Of a DNA stretch of 64,000 nt, positions 27,556 to 36,829 are shown one piece after another. The notes beneath the pieces were generated by a model. That model searched no databases. It saw nothing but the letters and a program-made list of their open reading frames with translations, and was not told where the DNA came from. The position numbers were made by a program, and so were the translations under genes. The DNA comes from Candidatus Babeliales bacterium (GTDB lineage Bacteria; Babelota; Babeliae; Babelales; JABDEC01). The stretch lies in the NCBI GenBank assembly GCA_031292305.1, contig JARLHJ010000046.1, forward strand, positions 22,997 to 86,996, written 5' to 3'. The number at the start of each line of letters is the position of its first letter. The first letter of the stretch is position 1.

Positions 27556-27675
27556 TTAATATTCTAATTCCCAAGGTGTTGCTGAATAATATCTTGATGT
27601 TCTGTAGCAACATGCATTTAATGCAGATGACATTACGCCACAAACTACTAATGCTAATAATAATAACTTTTTCAT
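27556..27675 (-). CDS. 39-residue exported peptide
   Basis: ATG 27675 has an ideal AAGGAG Shine-Dalgarno 6 nt upstream. The product is a signal peptide (MKKLLLLALVVCGVMSSA, likely cut near LNA) and a mature tail of about 18 residues that begins with a Cys pair and is rich in Tyr, Arg and Trp, ending LEY. It could be a small lipoprotein-like or secreted peptide. No homolog is known to me. It is the only gene in the 569-nt gap 27358-27926; the rest of that gap holds two short palindromes and the divergent upstream regions. Confidence 0.65.
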   Translation of the reverse strand: MKKLLLLALVVCGVMSSALNACCYRTSRYYSATPWELEY

Positions 27676-27926
27676 AATAACTCCTTTTTGTTATCATATA
27701 ACATTTCACCATGAAATGTATTCTTTACCAGAGTAACAAATTTAATTGTTAAAAATCAACAGATTGAAATAATTTGTCTTAAAAGCACGACCAGACCGCT
27801 TAGGGATTGTACAAAAAGGCTCTAAGTATGGGTTTTCAAAGATTTATACTAAAAAATTTAAATTGCTTCACTTTTTTCTAAAATAATTTTTATACTGGTA
27901 AAACCTTAAAAAGCGAAAGTTATAGA

Positions 27927-28958
27927 ATGAAAATTAACTTAAAAATATTCTTTTTAGTTATATCTAACATTTCTCTATTATTTTCAAGTCAATTAATAGT
28001 AAAAAAACACTCATGGGAAACCATTAAAACATTGGAAATAAATAATGGTCCAATTACTGCTTTGGCATTTTCTCCCAATGAACATTATATTGTTGCTGCT
28101 AGTTTAAACACAATTGATATCTATGCAGTTAATGGTAATTTAATAAAAAGAATAGATAATGCGCATGAAGGTAAAATTTTAGATTTGAAATTTTCAACCT
28201 CAGGGCATTATTTAGCATCATCAGGTACAGATAAAAAAATAAAAATCTGGGATGCATATAATAACTTTACTCATAGAAAAACTTTATACGGGCATCCAAT
28301 ACCATGTCCAACTGTAGACTTTATACCAGATACTAACAACTTAGCTTCAGGATGTTCAAACGGTGACATAAAAATTTGGAATATATTTACTGCCGAAGTA
28401 TTATGGACAATACATACTCATCGTCCAATTAACAGTATGTCATTTTCATATGATAGAAAAAGCTTTACCTACGGAATGAATAATAGTCCTGAAGATACTG
28501 AAAAACTAAATATATTAGATTTATCAAATAACAATATTCCTAAAAAGCTATTATATGGTTATGAAGATTGCTTTATAACCTCAGTCAAATATTCTCAATT
28601 TACAGATCATATGGGTTGCATATGCAGTAGTTCTAATGAAGTTTTGCCGACAATTTACCCTGACCATTCAGAAATATTAATATGCTTAATTAATTTTGAT
28701 ATAAGTGCCAATAATCAAATTACTAAAAAAATAACAGATCCAGAATTAACTAATACATTTGATTTTTTATCAACTGATACTTTAGTTGCTGGTTATAAAA
28801 ATGGAAAGATTAAAATATGGGATTTTGAGAATTCCATAATAACAGATTCTTGGCAAGCGCATGACACCGGTATTAATAAACTATTATTTATGCCCCAAAC
28901 AGAATTAATAATATCGGCAGGCAATGACGGATTTATTAAAATTTGGCGAAATAATTAA
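27927..28958 (+). CDS. Exported WD40-repeat protein
   Basis: 343 residues with a signal peptide (cut near LLFSS) and about seven diverged WD40 units filling nearly the whole chain. The clearest are GHYLASSGTDKKIKIWDA, NNLASGCSNGDIKIWN, GYKNGKIKIWDF and the final SAGNDGFIKIWRN. Unlike the 26047 protein there is no long helical region before the propeller and the units are not near-identical, so the two are old paralogs or independent acquisitions. Probable extracytoplasmic protein-binding platform. priA follows on the same strand after 44 nt. Confidence 0.86.
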   Translation: MKINLKIFFLVISNISLLFSSQLIVKKHSWETIKTLEINNGPITALAFSPNEHYIVAASLNTIDIYAVNGNLIKRIDNAHEGKILDLKFSTSGHYLASSGTDKKIKIWDAYNNFTHRKTLYGHPIPCPTVDFIPDTNNLASGCSNGDIKIWNIFTAEVLWTIHTHRPINSMSFSYDRKSFTYGMNNSPEDTEKLNILDLSNNNIPKKLLYGYEDCFITSVKYSQFTDHMGCICSSSNEVLPTIYPDHSEILICLINFDISANNQITKKITDPELTNTFDFLSTDTLVAGYKNGKIKIWDFENSIITDSWQAHDTGINKLLFMPQTELIISAGNDGFIKIWRNN

Positions 28959-29002
28959 TCTTTATTGTAGTAACCAATATAATTGCTTAAACTGTAAATA
29001 CT

Positions 29003-30979
29003 ATGTTCATCAAAGTTAAACTCCTCAATGGATTTTCAGAATCACTTTTATATACAGTTCCAGAAAACTGGGACAAAACTAATTTGCTTGGAGCAATTGT
29101 TAAAGTTCCTTTACGCAATAAAGTAAACTTTGCTTTTATAGAAGAAGTGATCCCAGGTTTAGAAAATAAACCAATCTTTACTATTAAGCCTGCAATTGCA
29201 ATTGAAGAATTCCCAATTGATAAAACATACAGTAAATTTGTTTCTGAATTAGCAAATTATTATCAAGCTAGCCCTTCGGCTTTTGTACAACGGATTAAGC
29301 AATTTATCACACAAATAAAGAAGGACACAAGTAATCCCCAATTAATAGAAGTACCAGCAAGAATATCAGCTGAGAAAGTTGAATTAACACAAGAGCAACA
29401 GTGTGTTTATGAATTTTTAAAAACTAAAGTTATAAACCCAGAATATACACCAACACTATTGCACGGAGTTACAGGCTCAGGTAAAACGGAAGTTTATAAA
29501 AAGTTAATAATAGATAATTTTGCATTAAATAAAACTACTTTGCTTTTATTGCCAGAAGTAACCTTGGCTTTGCAATTTGAACAGCTACTAAGAAATTCAC
29601 TGCCAAATAATATTATAATTTTTAACTTTCATTCCGCTTCAACGCCAAAAAACAAACGTGAAATGTGGGATAAATTATTACACAATAAACCAATGCTAAT
29701 AATTGGTGTTCATTTGCCAGTTTTGTTACCAATACCTAACTTGGGGTTAATAATAATTGATGAAGAACACGAAGTTGGTTACCAAGAAAAAAAGCATCCA
29801 AAAATTAATACAAAAGAAGCTGCAATATTAAAAGCAAGTTTAAATAAAATCCCGATTTTATTCGGTTCAGCAACCCCATCAATTACTTCCTTATATAATG
29901 TTAAAGCTAAAGGCTGGAAATTTTTTCAATTAAAAAATAGATTTAAAGGTGCGTTTCCAGAAATTGAGGTTGTTAATTTATTAGACAAAAAACAACGTAA
30001 AAATTTCTGGATAACTACAAAGTTACAAAATGCTATAAAAGATCGCTTAGAAAAACGCGAACAAGCGATTATTTTCTTAAATCGCAGGGGCTATAGCTTC
30101 TTTGTGCAATGTGAAGATTGTGAATTTATATTTAAATGTAATAATTGTTCAGTTAGTTTAATTTTACACCAAGATAATATTTTATATTGCCATTACTGTG
30201 CACTCAAAATGCAATATCCAAAAATTTGCACACAATGCAAACAAACTGATGATAAATTTGTAAAAAAAGGAATTGGTACAGAGCAAGTTGTAGATATTTT
30301 ACAAAGCATGTTTCCAAATGCTGTTATAGAAAGAGCTGATTCAACATCTGTTGCCAAAAAGAAAAAATGGAACGACACTGTTCTAAAATTCTCTGAAGGA
30401 AAAATAGATATATTAGTAGGCACACAAACAATTACAAAAGGCTATCACTTTCCTCGCGTTACCTTAGTAGGAATTTTATGGGCTGATTTAAATTTACATT
30501 TTCCAATTTATAATGCATCTGAAATGGTATTACAACAATTAATACAAGTGGCTGGCAGAGCAGGCCGACAAAGTGATACAAGTAATGTTATTGTGCAAAC
30601 TATGATTGACCACCCTGTCTTTGATTATTTAAATGAGATTGATTATTTAAAGTTTTACCAATCAGAAATTGAAAATAGACAAGTAAGTAATTATCCACCG
30701 CATACACGGTTAGTTGAAATCGAATTTAAACATAACAACGAACATATTGTTGAAACTGAATCACATCGCTTTTTACAAGAACTTTGCAGCAATGCCGATC
30801 TTGATGAAATAATAATATTGGGCCCTGTTAAGCCTATTATTTATAAAATTAAAAATACACATATGCGCAAAATTTATTTAAAAAGCAAAAATATTAATGA
30901 GATAATCAATTTATACCAATCTATTGAAGTAGACCGGTACCAAAGCAAAATATTTTTTACCCCAAACCCAATAACTTAA
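29003..30979 (+). CDS. priA: Primosomal protein N' (replication restart helicase PriA)
   Basis: Superfamily 2 3'-5' helicase that reloads the replisome at stalled forks. 658 residues: an N-terminal DNA-binding region, Walker A GVTGSGKT (155-162), DEEH Walker B, a zinc-binding insert with four Cys pairs (CEDC, CNNC, CHYC, CTQC), and C-terminal helicase motifs including QVAGRAGR. It is somewhat shorter than the roughly 730 residues of E. coli PriA, mostly in the N-terminal part. No Shine-Dalgarno is evident. Identification is secure. Confidence 0.96.
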   Translation: MFIKVKLLNGFSESLLYTVPENWDKTNLLGAIVKVPLRNKVNFAFIEEVIPGLENKPIFTIKPAIAIEEFPIDKTYSKFVSELANYYQASPSAFVQRIKQFITQIKKDTSNPQLIEVPARISAEKVELTQEQQCVYEFLKTKVINPEYTPTLLHGVTGSGKTEVYKKLIIDNFALNKTTLLLLPEVTLALQFEQLLRNSLPNNIIIFNFHSASTPKNKREMWDKLLHNKPMLIIGVHLPVLLPIPNLGLIIIDEEHEVGYQEKKHPKINTKEAAILKASLNKIPILFGSATPSITSLYNVKAKGWKFFQLKNRFKGAFPEIEVVNLLDKKQRKNFWITTKLQNAIKDRLEKREQAIIFLNRRGYSFFVQCEDCEFIFKCNNCSVSLILHQDNILYCHYCALKMQYPKICTQCKQTDDKFVKKGIGTEQVVDILQSMFPNAVIERADSTSVAKKKKWNDTVLKFSEGKIDILVGTQTITKGYHFPRVTLVGILWADLNLHFPIYNASEMVLQQLIQVAGRAGRQSDTSNVIVQTMIDHPVFDYLNEIDYLKFYQSEIENRQVSNYPPHTRLVEIEFKHNNEHIVETESHRFLQELCSNADLDEIIILGPVKPIIYKIKNTHMRKIYLKSKNINEIINLYQSIEVDRYQSKIFFTPNPIT

Positions 30980-31091
30980 TTAGTTAATTTTTCTATTTGA
31001 AAATCATTGCTTTTTATGACTGTAATGGTATAAATTTAATTTTGGATCTAAAATATCTAGCTTCCAAAAACATTTGGGTTAATGAAAAAAT

Positions 31092-31766
31092 ATGATATTA
31101 TTTTTGTTTTTATTTATAACTCTCATTTTTAATGTATTTAGCGCAGAACAATTAACATCTAAACAAGCTTATGAGTTACTAGCAATACCAGAAAGTTCTA
31201 ATTGGGATGAAATAAAAAAAGCTTATAAAGCACTTTATAAATCACATTTAGAAAATTGTTATAAATCTTGCTTACAACAATGTGAATTTAAAAATAGAAA
31301 AAAACACAAACTCAAATTTTGTGCTCACTGCACCTTCATTCAAAAATTTGACCTAGAAAGATTTAAACCAATAAAATTGGCTTATAATTTTCTTGAAAAA
31401 AAATTTACACATGCTGAAACCTATGACTTAAAACTTGTTGAAGACAGGTTTATATTATATCATCAAACACTAGCAATAACTTTATTGAAAACCTATTTAA
31501 AAGACATTGAAGCTATTAAAAATGATTTAAAAAAAGAAGATCCGGAATTAGATGACTTTTCTGAATTTGCTGATTATACCAATAACTTAAGACTTGCATT
31601 ATTCTACTTAGAAAGAAACCAGTTCTTAAAAGCTAAAGAATTATTATTAAAAACTCATGAGCAACATCCAGATTTTGATTTTGACAATGTTTTAGAGAGC
31701 TTAGAACAAATTTTAAATTTTAAACATGTTAAAGAGATAGAATTAGCACAAAAAAAATTACTTTAA
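31092..31766 (+). CDS. Exported J-domain-like protein lacking HPD and carrying a cysteine-rich insert
   Basis: 224 residues: signal peptide (cut near VFSA), then AYELLAIPESSNWDEIKKAYKAL, which matches helices I-II of a J domain. The HPD tripeptide that activates Hsp70 is absent. Instead an insert with Cys at CYKSCLQQC and CAHC follows, which could bind zinc, and then FKPIKLAYNFLE resembles helix III-IV. The C-terminal half is helical with a TPR-like piece (NQFLKAKELLLKTHEQHP). Without HPD it should not stimulate ATP hydrolysis by DnaK, so a binding role is more likely. Function unknown. Confidence 0.72.
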   Translation: MILFLFLFITLIFNVFSAEQLTSKQAYELLAIPESSNWDEIKKAYKALYKSHLENCYKSCLQQCEFKNRKKHKLKFCAHCTFIQKFDLERFKPIKLAYNFLEKKFTHAETYDLKLVEDRFILYHQTLAITLLKTYLKDIEAIKNDLKKEDPELDDFSEFADYTNNLRLALFYLERNQFLKAKELLLKTHEQHPDFDFDNVLESLEQILNFKHVKEIELAQKKLL

Positions 31767-31884
31767 CGCATATTTGCAAAACTTGCTTGATTAGTAAAAT
31801 TATTAATGAAATAATAGATCAGTTTAAAAATATTTAATTTTTAACTTAATACTTGAATTTCATATTTCTTTATAGGAGAGTATT

Positions 31885-32232
31885 ATGATTTATTTTTTAA
31901 GTTTGCTTATTTCTACAATATCCTTAATTTCAATTTCAATAGTTATACCCTATACTACACAACCACAAAATCCTGATAAACATATAGGTGTAATTATTCC
32001 TGTAATTGACGAACAAGAAGTTGCATTACACATACGGGTATTAAAAGAATTTTTTGAATTTGAAAATTTATTTTATCACCTAGATATTTTTATTGAGATA
32101 CAACATGAAAAAATTAATGATAATGAAACTAAATGCATGTTTCCTTATGGCGTATCTGACGAAAAAATAAAATATATTTTTAAATTATTAAAAGAAACCG
32201 CCGCGAGATTTAGGCGAAGAAAAACATTTTAA
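31885..32232 (+). CDS. Small exported or membrane-anchored protein of unknown function
   Basis: 115 residues. Hydrophobic residues 3-22 form a signal peptide or anchor. The mature part has a short beta-like segment (HIGVIIPVIDEQEVALHIRVL), an acidic-aromatic centre and a basic C-terminus (RFRRRKTF). AGGAGAG lies 7-8 nt before the ATG. No family recognised. Confidence 0.65.
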   Translation: MIYFLSLLISTISLISISIVIPYTTQPQNPDKHIGVIIPVIDEQEVALHIRVLKEFFEFENLFYHLDIFIEIQHEKINDNETKCMFPYGVSDEKIKYIFKLLKETAARFRRRKTF

Positions 32233-32247
32233 TTAAGTTTATTAATA

Positions 32248-32769
32248 TTAATTTATAGTCATCCAGATTTCATTGAGTTTCTTTTGAAAAATTAATTTAG
32301 CATATACCGTAATTTTGTGGTTAGCTTTTATATTAAAATTATTCCCATTTGGATTCTTAAACTTCACATTTATGTCTTTATCTACGAGATTAAACTTCTC
32401 TAACTTGTCATCAAATATGCCGATAAAATTTCCGGAAATATATTTAACTTCAAAGCCCTCAAGCTCGATTACATCTTTAATCGCTTGTATATTAATGTTA
32501 TTGCCAATATTATTATATTCTAAATCTGCATGACATTCTCTAAAATTAGGCGTGCAAATCATTTTTACACTTGATACGTCAGGAATTTTTTCTAATCGTT
32601 TAACAGCCTTGTATGCACATAGTTTGCATTCTATGCCTTCAATACCAATATCATAACTCCAATTTGTTTTTTTATTATTATTTAAATTAACAACTTTCTT
32701 TTTGTTTGAGCATGCTGGAGCGAGAATTGCTAAAATTAAAAGTAAAATTTTGTTTTTTATATTTTTCAT
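32248..32769 (-). CDS. Lipoprotein with a heavy-metal-associated (HMA-like) domain
   Basis: 173 residues. The signal peptide ends in a lipobox LAPAC with lipidated Cys20. After a Lys/Asn-rich linker comes an HMA-like ferredoxin fold: GIECKLCAYKAVKRLEKIPDV with CxxC at Cys48/Cys51 in place of the usual GMxCxxC. This motif binds Cu(I) or another soft metal in chaperones and in MerP-like proteins. A second Cys pair (MICTPNFREC) may also bind metal. Location is the outer face of a membrane. No copper ATPase or other metal gene is nearby. Confidence 0.78.
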   Translation of the reverse strand: MKNIKNKILLLILAILAPACSNKKKVVNLNNNKKTNWSYDIGIEGIECKLCAYKAVKRLEKIPDVSSVKMICTPNFRECHADLEYNNIGNNINIQAIKDVIELEGFEVKYISGNFIGIFDDKLEKFNLVDKDINVKFKNPNGNNFNIKANHKITVYAKLIFQKKLNEIWMTIN

Positions 32770-32840
32770 ATATTATTTTCTTGACATAAAAATTGCGTCT
32801 TGTTAACTTACACAGATCTTAAAAATGAAACGTCCCTAAA

Positions 32841-32900
32841 TGAACAGTACTTTACGTATTGTTCATCCCCCCTATCCCTTCAGCTTGTAACAAGTTGAGG
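32841..32900 (-). other. GC-rich structured intergenic segment (two hairpins)
   Basis: Hairpin 1 pairs 32841-32850 with 32856-32865 (one G-T pair). Hairpin 2 pairs a CCCTTCAGCTTG arm with CAAGTTGAGGGG around TAA (12 bp with wobbles). They follow the pilQ stop on the minus strand. A terminator role is plausible, but no U-tract follows. Base composition is clearly richer in G+C than the surroundings. Confidence 0.45.
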
Positions 32901-32904
32901 GGAT

Positions 32905-34461
32905 TTAATTTTTTAAACTATCACACTCATCATTTACAATTGATGGTGTTATAAAAATAAATTGCTCGAATTCACGTTTAGCTTCAGAAGTTCCAGTAAA
33001 CAATGCACCGATTCCAGGTATTTTCCATAACCATGGGACCTTGTTTACTACTTTACGTTCATCATAAGTAGAGAGTCCACCAACAATAACAGTTTGTCCA
33101 TCATTAAGTGTAACTTTATTATGAATTTTAACCATATTAATAACAGGCGGGTCTTGCATCACACCTTTATCATTAGTCGCAGTAGTTCCTTTTATAACTT
33201 CTGATTCTTCTAAAAAAATTTCTAATTTTATTTTGGTTTTATCTGGGCTTACAACAGGATGCACTTCTAAGGAAATACCAATATCTTTATAACTTACTGT
33301 AGGATAATCTATATTACCCCCAGTGACAGCTATAGAAAGTTCATCAATTCTACCTGTTTGGAACGGCAAACTTTCTCCAATTAAAATTTTAGCCACTTCA
33401 TTATCATTAGTCATTACAGAAGGTCGGGATATAATTTTTGCCTTAGATTCTATTTCCGCAGCATGTAATACTAAATTTAAACGCCTAGTATTTAAATCAC
33501 GCCCACCAAAAACAAACGGTACTTTAATTGTTTCACCTTGTGAACGATGAGTTCTTGATGATCTAAAATTCTTGGTAAATAAATTAATCGCGAAATTTTC
33601 TGGGTTTACTAATAAATCTTTATTGTGCGGAAATATACTTGAAGTAGGTGTGGGAAAATCTGTGAGGATTCCACCTAAACCGACAAAATCAAAAGCTTTA
33701 CATGTTAATTTTAATGTATCTAAGCGATTGTATATACCTGACCAATTTATACCAAAATCGAAATTACAGTTTTTTTCTGCAAAAACAATTATTGCATCAA
33801 TTTTTATTTTAGTGACTTGTTTATCAATTTCAAATAAAAATTGTTGAAATTCTTCTATCGTATTTAAACTTGCTCGACAATAGATTTTTTTTCTTTCTGT
33901 ATCTATAGACATGTATGCATTTAGTTTTTCTTTATCTGTTAAAATATTATTCCAAGTCCGTTCTATTATATCTTTAAATTTATCTGTGGGATTAATATGA
34001 TGCAAATCAAATGATTTATGTATAATATTTCTATCATCACGCTCACGAGCTTGTTCTTGGGTCATAACCCACCAAATATCCTTATCTTTAATTAAACATA
34101 AAGCTTGGTCGCTACGTGTACAAATAAATCTTAGAATGTGTCCGGCGGTAATATTTTTAAAAAAAATTTTTCCAATTCTACCAGTTACTCTTGGGTCAAT
34201 CATAAAGTTAATTCCAATAGAAGTTCCTACTAATTCAATTATATCTTGAATCTTTGCCTCATTGGATTTTATAGAAATTTTTTTTGCATTTAAAATTGGA
34301 TCATTAAAAATATCATCACCATCTTGCGAAGAATTAATAGTTGAGCCTTTATGCTTGGCTTTTATTTCCGGTCGTTTATTATGTTTTTGATCTATGGTTT
34401 CGACATTATCTGCATGCACGTATACTGAAATAGTTAGTAATAAAAATAAAATTTTATTCAT
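32905..34461 (-). CDS. pilQ: Secretin PilQ/GspD-family outer-membrane channel
   Basis: 518 residues with a signal peptide (cut near VHA). The N-terminal region has a secretin N0-like start (ISIKSNEAKIQDIIELVGTSIGINFMIDP) and an N1-like middle. The C-terminal half is the secretin barrel domain with VPWLWKIPGIGALF and a final EFEQFIFITPSIV. It forms the outer-membrane ring of type IV pili or type II secretion. It sits downstream of PilO- and PilP-like genes, with an 8-nt overlap with pilP, so this is the inner-to-outer membrane alignment module. It is shorter than many PilQ, lacking AMIN domains. pilM and pilN are not adjacent. Confidence 0.88.
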   Translation of the reverse strand: MNKILFLLLTISVYVHADNVETIDQKHNKRPEIKAKHKGSTINSSQDGDDIFNDPILNAKKISIKSNEAKIQDIIELVGTSIGINFMIDPRVTGRIGKIFFKNITAGHILRFICTRSDQALCLIKDKDIWWVMTQEQARERDDRNIIHKSFDLHHINPTDKFKDIIERTWNNILTDKEKLNAYMSIDTERKKIYCRASLNTIEEFQQFLFEIDKQVTKIKIDAIIVFAEKNCNFDFGINWSGIYNRLDTLKLTCKAFDFVGLGGILTDFPTPTSSIFPHNKDLLVNPENFAINLFTKNFRSSRTHRSQGETIKVPFVFGGRDLNTRRLNLVLHAAEIESKAKIISRPSVMTNDNEVAKILIGESLPFQTGRIDELSIAVTGGNIDYPTVSYKDIGISLEVHPVVSPDKTKIKLEIFLEESEVIKGTTATNDKGVMQDPPVINMVKIHNKVTLNDGQTVIVGGLSTYDERKVVNKVPWLWKIPGIGALFTGTSEAKREFEQFIFITPSIVNDECDSLKN

Positions 34462-34789
34462 AATTTAATAAAACCGTCTTCCTTTTTTTGGTATTTAGAC
34501 TTTCTAAAACTATTTCTTTGTCTTCTATAGATATAACCTGCCATTTTAAACCCACTGTGTCACCAATTGATACCAATACAGATTCTTTATCATATTCTAC
34601 TACAGCAATTTTTTTTTGATCATCTGACAAAACGGAAATTAATGAGATATTTTTTTTTATCTTTTTTGGCGCGAATGGATCACGTAAAGGAGTTATAATA
34701 TCATCACAATGTATGTAAGCAAAAAATGATATTACTAGCACTACTACGCCAAGGCTTGCAAGAACAGGCGATATTTTAGATATTCTCAT
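34454..34789 (-). CDS. pilP: PilP-like pilus assembly protein
   Basis: 111 residues with an N-terminal hydrophobic helix (about 9-27), then LRDPFAPKK, the kind of DPF proline-rich start seen in PilP/GspC-type proteins, and a small beta domain (VVEYDKESVLVSIGDTVG, WQVISIEDKEIVLE). PilP links PilN/O to the PilQ secretin. Identity rests on size, the DPF motif and position between pilO and pilQ. Confidence 0.75.
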   Translation of the reverse strand: MRISKISPVLASLGVVVLVISFFAYIHCDDIITPLRDPFAPKKIKKNISLISVLSDDQKKIAVVEYDKESVLVSIGDTVGLKWQVISIEDKEIVLESLNTKKRKTVLLNYE

Positions 34790-34813
34790 AATTATTTATC
34801 CTAATTTATAAAG

Positions 34814-35386
34814 CTATAAGGGAGTGCCGAGCTTTAAAGGACAGGTACAGTTAAAAACACAATCAAATTTAAGCACATTATCTTCTAACTTTATAATATT
34901 AATTTTCTCAAATTTAAATAACTTCTTATTTTCCAAATTTTTGGTTATAAATTCTAAAATTTGATGGAAGTTACCTTTAAAAGATAATGGTACTAAATTG
35001 TTATCAACTTTTTCAATTGTATTTTTATCTTTGGGTTCTACAGGCAGGCCATAATTAATTAATTCTAAACCAGAATCGTGCGCGATACGTAATATTTGAT
35101 TTAGATCTAAATCATTTGGATAAAGATTTTCTATTTGTTTTTTTAAATCTAAAAGAATTATAATGTTTTCAGATTTTTGCTTAATTAATTTATTTAATAA
35201 AACTTTATTTTTCTTCAGAATAATAATTTCTTGATTAATTTGATTTAATTTATTAGAAAACTTATCAAATATAAAAAAGAACCATATTGCAAAAATAAAA
35301 CTTAAGAAAATAAAAAAAATGGAACATCTAATTAAAAAACTTTTTTGAGCAAAATAATTCTGCGCGTCTTTTAATCTTAGCTTCAC
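34814..35386 (-). CDS. pilO: PilO-like pilus assembly protein
   Basis: 190 residues: short cytoplasmic tail, one TM (about 19-42), a coiled-coil stretch (about 43-90) and a ferredoxin-like domain containing LVPLSFKGNFHQILEFITKNLENKKLF, typical of PilO. It anchors the type IV pilus alignment complex in the inner membrane. First gene of pilO-pilP-pilQ; the usual PilN partner upstream is absent and an M23 peptidase gene lies there instead. Confidence 0.78.
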   Translation of the reverse strand: MKLRLKDAQNYFAQKSFLIRCSIFFIFLSFIFAIWFFFIFDKFSNKLNQINQEIIILKKNKVLLNKLIKQKSENIIILLDLKKQIENLYPNDLDLNQILRIAHDSGLELINYGLPVEPKDKNTIEKVDNNLVPLSFKGNFHQILEFITKNLENKKLFKFEKINIIKLEDNVLKFDCVFNCTCPLKLGTPL

Positions 35387-35427
35387 TATTCTCCTAGGTT
35401 ATCTCTCGATATGCTATACATGCTACC

Positions 35428-35471
35428 CGAGATGCCGGTTATAAAATACAGTTATATTATCAGGCATCTCG
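35428..35471. other. Hairpin between the M23 gene and pilO
   Basis: A 9-bp perfect stem (35428-35436 with 35463-35471) has a 26-nt loop, and on the + strand a T5 run follows after AGTAA. It lies downstream of the M23 stop on the minus strand and upstream of pilO. It may be a weak terminator or leader structure. Confidence 0.4.
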
Positions 35472-35515
35472 AGTAATTTTTGCAATACAAAAATTGTATC
35501 GTCGGATATCAAATA

Positions 35516-36727
35516 TTAAAAATCTAGCTTAGTCCATTGCAAGGGATCAACATGAATATTATTAATTCGCATTTCCCAATGTAAATGGTATCCAGTAGCA
35601 TACCCGGTCATACCCATTTTACCAACAGGACTTCCGCGTCTTATTTTGTCACCAATATTGATATTAGCAAAACTATCTAAATGGAACAGCAAAGTAAAGA
35701 TTCCTAATCCATGATCAATTACAACGGCATTGCCACTGCTTTTATATTTATTTTTTATAATAACAATTCCATCTTGTGGTGCCCAAACTACAGTCCTTGG
35801 AATTCCAGCTAAATCTACAGCCTTATGCATGTAACAGCCCTTTTCTTGTGTTACACGTTTCATACCATAATCACAAGAAACTCTTGTCATTTCCATAGGA
35901 ATATAAAATTCACCATTAAATAATTTTTCTGATGGTGATTTTTTTACAAGTTCCACTAGTTCATCTTCTAATACCGATTGATCAAGAGCGCCTTCTTCTT
36001 GTTCTTTAAGATGTTCTTTATTAAATGTTAGCACTTGTTTTTTAAATGGATAAGGTATCACTTGAAATTTACCGTGCAATGCCATAGCAGCACCTGTTTT
36101 GTCCATAATATCTATTGTAAATGGATATTCAGTTGTACCCTCTTCACATGATATTGGAATAAAAGCTTCATATATTTTTGAAGATGCTGATTCTGGAAAA
36201 AAATCATATTCTTTTGAAAGAATATTTACTCGAGCCGTTTTTATTTCCTTACTTACTTGAATTTGCAAATGTAAAGTTCTTCCTTGAAAGACTTTATAAT
36301 CTGCGTCAGATTTTATAAATGCTGCTTGTAATGTAGTATTATCTACAAAAAATGTAAGCTCATGTTCTAATTTATTTTTACTGTACGCACCATCTACTAA
36401 TTCTATTTTTAATGCATGCTTACCATTTGATAATGATTTTGTAGGAATAGGTAATTGATGTTCAAATTCTTTTCGGTTTACTCTGAATTTATTTATAATT
36501 GATTTACCATCAAGCCAAACAGAAAGGTCTGAAACTTTATAATCATCTCTCCCTAGTAATGCTGCTTGAATATCCCCAGCATAATAACCACCATCATCTA
36601 ATCCATTAATTACTAGTACTGGGCAACTTTTATCAAATATGTAAATATACATACCCCAACCCATCCAGCCAAAAACTAGTAATACAAAAAAAATAACTGC
36701 ATAACTTATTCTAAAAACAGCACTCAT
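35516..36727 (-). CDS. Membrane-anchored M23 (LytM-type) peptidase
   Basis: 403 residues. One N-terminal TM (about 7-30) is followed by a roughly 230-residue extracytoplasmic region that looks like beta-sandwich material (VELVDGAYSKNKLEHELTFFVD). The C-terminal M23 domain has the zinc ligands in HKAVD (His301, Asp305) and HLH (381-383), so it appears catalytically complete. These enzymes cut peptidoglycan cross-links. Genomic proximity to pilOPQ could reflect making room for a trans-envelope machine, but the strand order alone does not prove an operon. Confidence 0.88.
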   Translation of the reverse strand: MSAVFRISYAVIFFVLLVFGWMGWGMYIYIFDKSCPVLVINGLDDGGYYAGDIQAALLGRDDYKVSDLSVWLDGKSIINKFRVNRKEFEHQLPIPTKSLSNGKHALKIELVDGAYSKNKLEHELTFFVDNTTLQAAFIKSDADYKVFQGRTLHLQIQVSKEIKTARVNILSKEYDFFPESASSKIYEAFIPISCEEGTTEYPFTIDIMDKTGAAMALHGKFQVIPYPFKKQVLTFNKEHLKEQEEGALDQSVLEDELVELVKKSPSEKLFNGEFYIPMEMTRVSCDYGMKRVTQEKGCYMHKAVDLAGIPRTVVWAPQDGIVIIKNKYKSSGNAVVIDHGLGIFTLLFHLDSFANINIGDKIRRGSPVGKMGMTGYATGYHLHWEMRINNIHVDPLQWTKLDF

Positions 36728-36829
36728 GTTGACCCCTATAAAAATTATTCTGTTGCCTGAAAATTAGTGAATTTTAAATTTTTTAAACACATTAAATATA
36801 GTCAGTTTTCCATGAGACGTAAATATAAA

